Below are positions 5,633 to 7,269 of a DNA stretch of 7,269 nt, one piece after another. This stretch comes from a bacterium. Its GTDB lineage: Bacteria > Chlamydiota > Chlamydiia > Chlamydiales > JAFEGQ01. Every line of letters starts with the position of its first letter. Position 1 is the first letter of the stretch. The position numbers were made by a program, and so were the translations under genes. The stretch is taken from contig JAKBAF010000061.1 of the NCBI GenBank assembly GCA_021809305.1, positions 1 through 7,269 on the forward strand, written 5' to 3'. Below the pieces are notes generated by a model. The model made no database searches and was not told where the DNA came from. It was given only the letters and a program-made list of their open reading frames with translations.

Positions 5633-6828
5633 TGCAGAGGCTTCTCTAAAAAGCTAAAGGTTTTCAAGAGCTTGAAGAGAAGCGGATTAATGGATATGGA
5701 GATGAGCGAGCAGGCAATGATGATATCATAGCCTGCTCGAGGTAGAACGCCGAGAGTTGTGGCTCTCTCCGCAAGAATAAAGGAGAACTCACCAATCTGG
5801 GCAAGCGCTAAGGCGGTGACAAAAGCTGTCTTGAGAGGGTTTCTTAAGATCAAGGTAATCGAAAACGCGGCAAGGGGTTTGACGATGAGAATGATCGCGA
5901 GGACAGCGAGTGATAGAAGAGGGTGCTCCACGACGGTATAAGGATCAAATAGCATCCCAACAGAGAGAAAGAAGACCACGACAAAGGCCTCCTTTAATGG
6001 CAGGGCATTCATTGAGATTTGGAAGCGGATGCGCGTTTGACCCATTACCATGCCAGCTACGAAGGCGCCGAGAGCAATTGAGGTGCCAAGTAGCAAGGCC
6101 GACCCTGCAGCGACAACAAATGTTAGTGCCAGTATGGTTAAGGTAAAGAGCTCGTGAGAGTTAGTGAGAACAACTTTGGATAGGAGGTAGGAGACAAGCC
6201 TCTTTCCCCAGGTAAACATCACCCAGTTTAGAGCCGCAAATTTCACAAGGGCAAAGAGAAAAGCGAGAGCTACGCTTTTAAGCGAAAATCCCTCTCCATT
6301 GTACGAGCTTGCTAAAGGAGAGAGGATAAGCAGAGCAGCGACTGTAATGATGTCTTCAACGATGAGCCAGCCCACTGAGAGGTGGCCCGCGGGAGTATTA
6401 AGTAGGGCATTGTCGGCTAAAATGCGAGCCAAGACGACGGTACTCGCGACCCCAATACTTAAGCCAAAGATGATTCCAGCCTCTAGACTCCATCCAATGC
6501 TATAGACCAAGGCAGCACTTACTATGAGGGCGAAAAACGTCTGCACTAAGGCGCCTGGAACTGCCGTCCTTTTGTATCTAGCTAGGTCTTGCCACTTAAA
6601 CTGCAAGCCGACGCTAAACATCATCAAGATGATCCCAATCTCTGCTAACTGCTCAGCAATCTGTCTATCCGCTACATAACCTGGTGAATAGGGCCCTATT
6701 AAATAGCCCGCTATAAGATAGCCTAAGATAGGGGAGAGCTTTATTCGGTGAGAGAGGTAGCCCAGAATGCTGGCGAGGGCAAAGCCAACTGTCAGAATTA
6801 AGACGATTTTCAGGTTGAGCGCTTCCAC
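5629..6828 (-). CDS. CPA2-family cation/proton antiporter, YbaL/Kef-like, without TrkA-N domain
   Basis: A 399-residue inner-membrane transporter of the monovalent cation:proton antiporter-2 family, expected to exchange Na+ or K+ for H+. About 12-13 hydrophobic segments span the whole length. Family blocks are clear: SPILGYLIAGYLIGP (32-46), EIGIILMMFSVGLQF (63-77), the ion-site helix GWLIVEDI with E158-D159, the GAFVAGMVMGQ segment (254-264), K317 in VKPLAAF, and ALAQIGEFSFILAE (341-354). The ED pair and GEFSFIL resemble Escherichia coli YbaL more than KefB/KefC. YbaL has a further cytoplasmic TrkA-N nucleotide-binding domain of about 150 residues; here the protein ends right after the last helix, so that control is missing. 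The start is GTG at 6826-6828 with only a weak AAGG (6838-6841 on the complement). The gene converges on the helicase, and both stops share CTAG at 5629-5632. Transport ion is not deducible. Confidence 0.92.
   Translation of the reverse strand: MEALNLKIVLILTVGFALASILGYLSHRIKLSPILGYLIAGYLIGPYSPGYVADRQIAEQLAEIGIILMMFSVGLQFKWQDLARYKRTAVPGALVQTFFALIVSAALVYSIGWSLEAGIIFGLSIGVASTVVLARILADNALLNTPAGHLSVGWLIVEDIITVAALLILSPLASSYNGEGFSLKSVALAFLFALVKFAALNWVMFTWGKRLVSYLLSKVVLTNSHELFTLTILALTFVVAAGSALLLGTSIALGAFVAGMVMGQTRIRFQISMNALPLKEAFVVVFFLSVGMLFDPYTVVEHPLLSLAVLAIILIVKPLAAFSITLILRNPLKTAFVTALALAQIGEFSFILAERATTLGVLPRAGYDIIIACSLISISINPLLFKLLKTFSFLEKPLH
5640..5683. repeat. Two-step hairpin at the convergent helicase/antiporter gene ends
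   Basis: GCTTCTCT (5640-5647) pairs perfectly with AGAGAAGC (5676-5683). Inside it AAGCT (5651-5655) pairs with AGCTT (5669-5673), leaving a 13-base loop. It starts eight bases after the helicase stop but lies within the last codons of the opposing antiporter gene, where the two stops overlap and no intergenic space exists. It may protect or end the helicase transcript. There is no T-run on either side, and coding constraint could have produced it. Confidence 0.4.
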
Positions 6829-6936
6829 TGTCTTTCGCCTTGGTTGCCCAATCTGCTGTGCGAGAGGGTCTACCCATTCCTAATACAGCAAAGGTCTAAT
6901 AGCTATCGATATCCCATTTTTTGAACAAGACCACTG

Positions 6937-6953
6937 CGCGCTTAAGAAGCGCG
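6937..6953. repeat. Dyad in the divergent intergenic region
   Basis: CGCGCTT (6937-6943) and AAGCGCG (6947-6953) form a perfect 7-base stem around AAG, with two further G-T wobble pairs outside. It sits in the 214-base region between the antiporter start (6828) and the plus-strand start at 7043, about 110 and 90 bases from each. The G+C-rich dyad contrasts with the A+T-rich sequence to its right. There is no T-run, and no transcript is expected to end there, so an operator for one or both divergent genes is more likely than a terminator. Confidence 0.4.
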
Positions 6954-7042
6954 TGTTAGTATGGATAGTAATTTGTTTCCGATTGTGTTGATTGACTGTT
7001 ATGTAATATGATTCTACTTAATCAATAGTTGGAGGTGACTCG

Positions 7043-7269
7043 GTGGGTGATTTACTAACAAGTCAAGAGACAGGTCAAGCTGGGACTAGCCGAGTTGGCA
7101 GGGGGCTAGAGGCTGTCGCAGCCTTTCTAGAGCAGCAGCGATCAGTTAGCGCAATGGGTGATAAAGTCTGTAAGGTTAGTGCATATAGTGGTCTTCTATT
7201 TCTTCAAATTTGTCCAGCTGGGCGCTTTACTGACGTAGCAGATCTCCTCTCCAAAGCCTCGCGCTTCCG
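7043..7269 (+). CDS. Start of an unidentified protein, cut by the window edge
   Basis: An open frame starts at GTG 7043-7045 and continues to the end of the window without a stop, giving 75 residues. GGAGGTGA (7031-7038), a perfect anti-16S match, ends four bases before the GTG (seven from GGAGG), the strongest ribosome binding site in the window and the main evidence for the gene. The protein starts MGDLLTSQETGQAG, has a polar region to about residue 45, then a moderately hydrophobic segment (SAYSGLLFLQICPAG), and continues FTDVADLLSKAS. No signal peptide or known motif is visible. TAATAT at 7004-7009 is a possible -10 in the A+T-rich leader. It is divergent from the antiporter. I do not recognise the family; a membrane or secreted chlamydial hypothetical protein is possible but unproven. 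Confidence 0.7.
   Translation, partial: MGDLLTSQETGQAGTSRVGRGLEAVAAFLEQQRSVSAMGDKVCKVSAYSGLLFLQICPAGRFTDVADLLSKASRF

Overview
The window looks like chromosomal DNA from a member of the Chlamydiota, more likely an environmental (amoeba- or animal-associated) lineage than Chlamydia itself. The main reason is the 231-residue CADD-type protein at 2343-3038. It has the length I recall for the Chlamydia trachomatis protein, and its metal ligands and sacrificial residues fall at the same numbers. The phylum assignment is inference from protein character; there is no rRNA or other marker gene here. Coding is dense, and most genes have ordinary Shine-Dalgarno sites with ATG or GTG starts.

Left part (1-2342). 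The 3' end of a probable membrane protein gene (2-127, plus strand) meets a minus-strand cluster across a strong hairpin (140-183). In transcription order the cluster is a BlaI/MecI-type repressor (1778-2164), a BlaR1/MecR1-type M56 membrane metalloprotease (714-1781) whose GTG start overlaps the repressor stop, and a small exported protein of unknown function (186-638). A BlaI-type operator lies upstream of the repressor gene (2196-2211) and a second one directly upstream of the small exported protein (650-665). They share 17 of 19 bases over the extended site. This reads as a self-contained sense-cleave-derepress circuit with an uncharacterised output. The protease has no C-terminal penicillin-binding sensor domain, so the signal need not be a beta-lactam. 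This is the most interesting part of the window.

Middle part (2343-5632, plus strand). CADD, the self-sacrificing p-aminobenzoate synthase of chlamydial folate synthesis, is followed by a LicA/choline-kinase-like phosphotransferase that carries an apparent Sec signal peptide, and then by a complete DEAD-box RNA helicase with an arginine-rich tail. The spacing (81 and 155 bases) does not suggest one tight operon.

Right part (5629-7269). A minus-strand CPA2 cation/proton antiporter of the YbaL/Kef type, without the cytoplasmic TrkA-N domain, converges on the helicase so that the two stop codons share the palindrome CTAG. Upstream of it is a 214-base divergent intergenic region with a dyad (6937-6953). 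A new plus-strand gene with a near-perfect ribosome binding site then starts at 7043 and runs off the window.

I found no tRNA, rRNA, CRISPR array, insertion sequence or phage gene. No gene-free stretch exceeds 300 bases.
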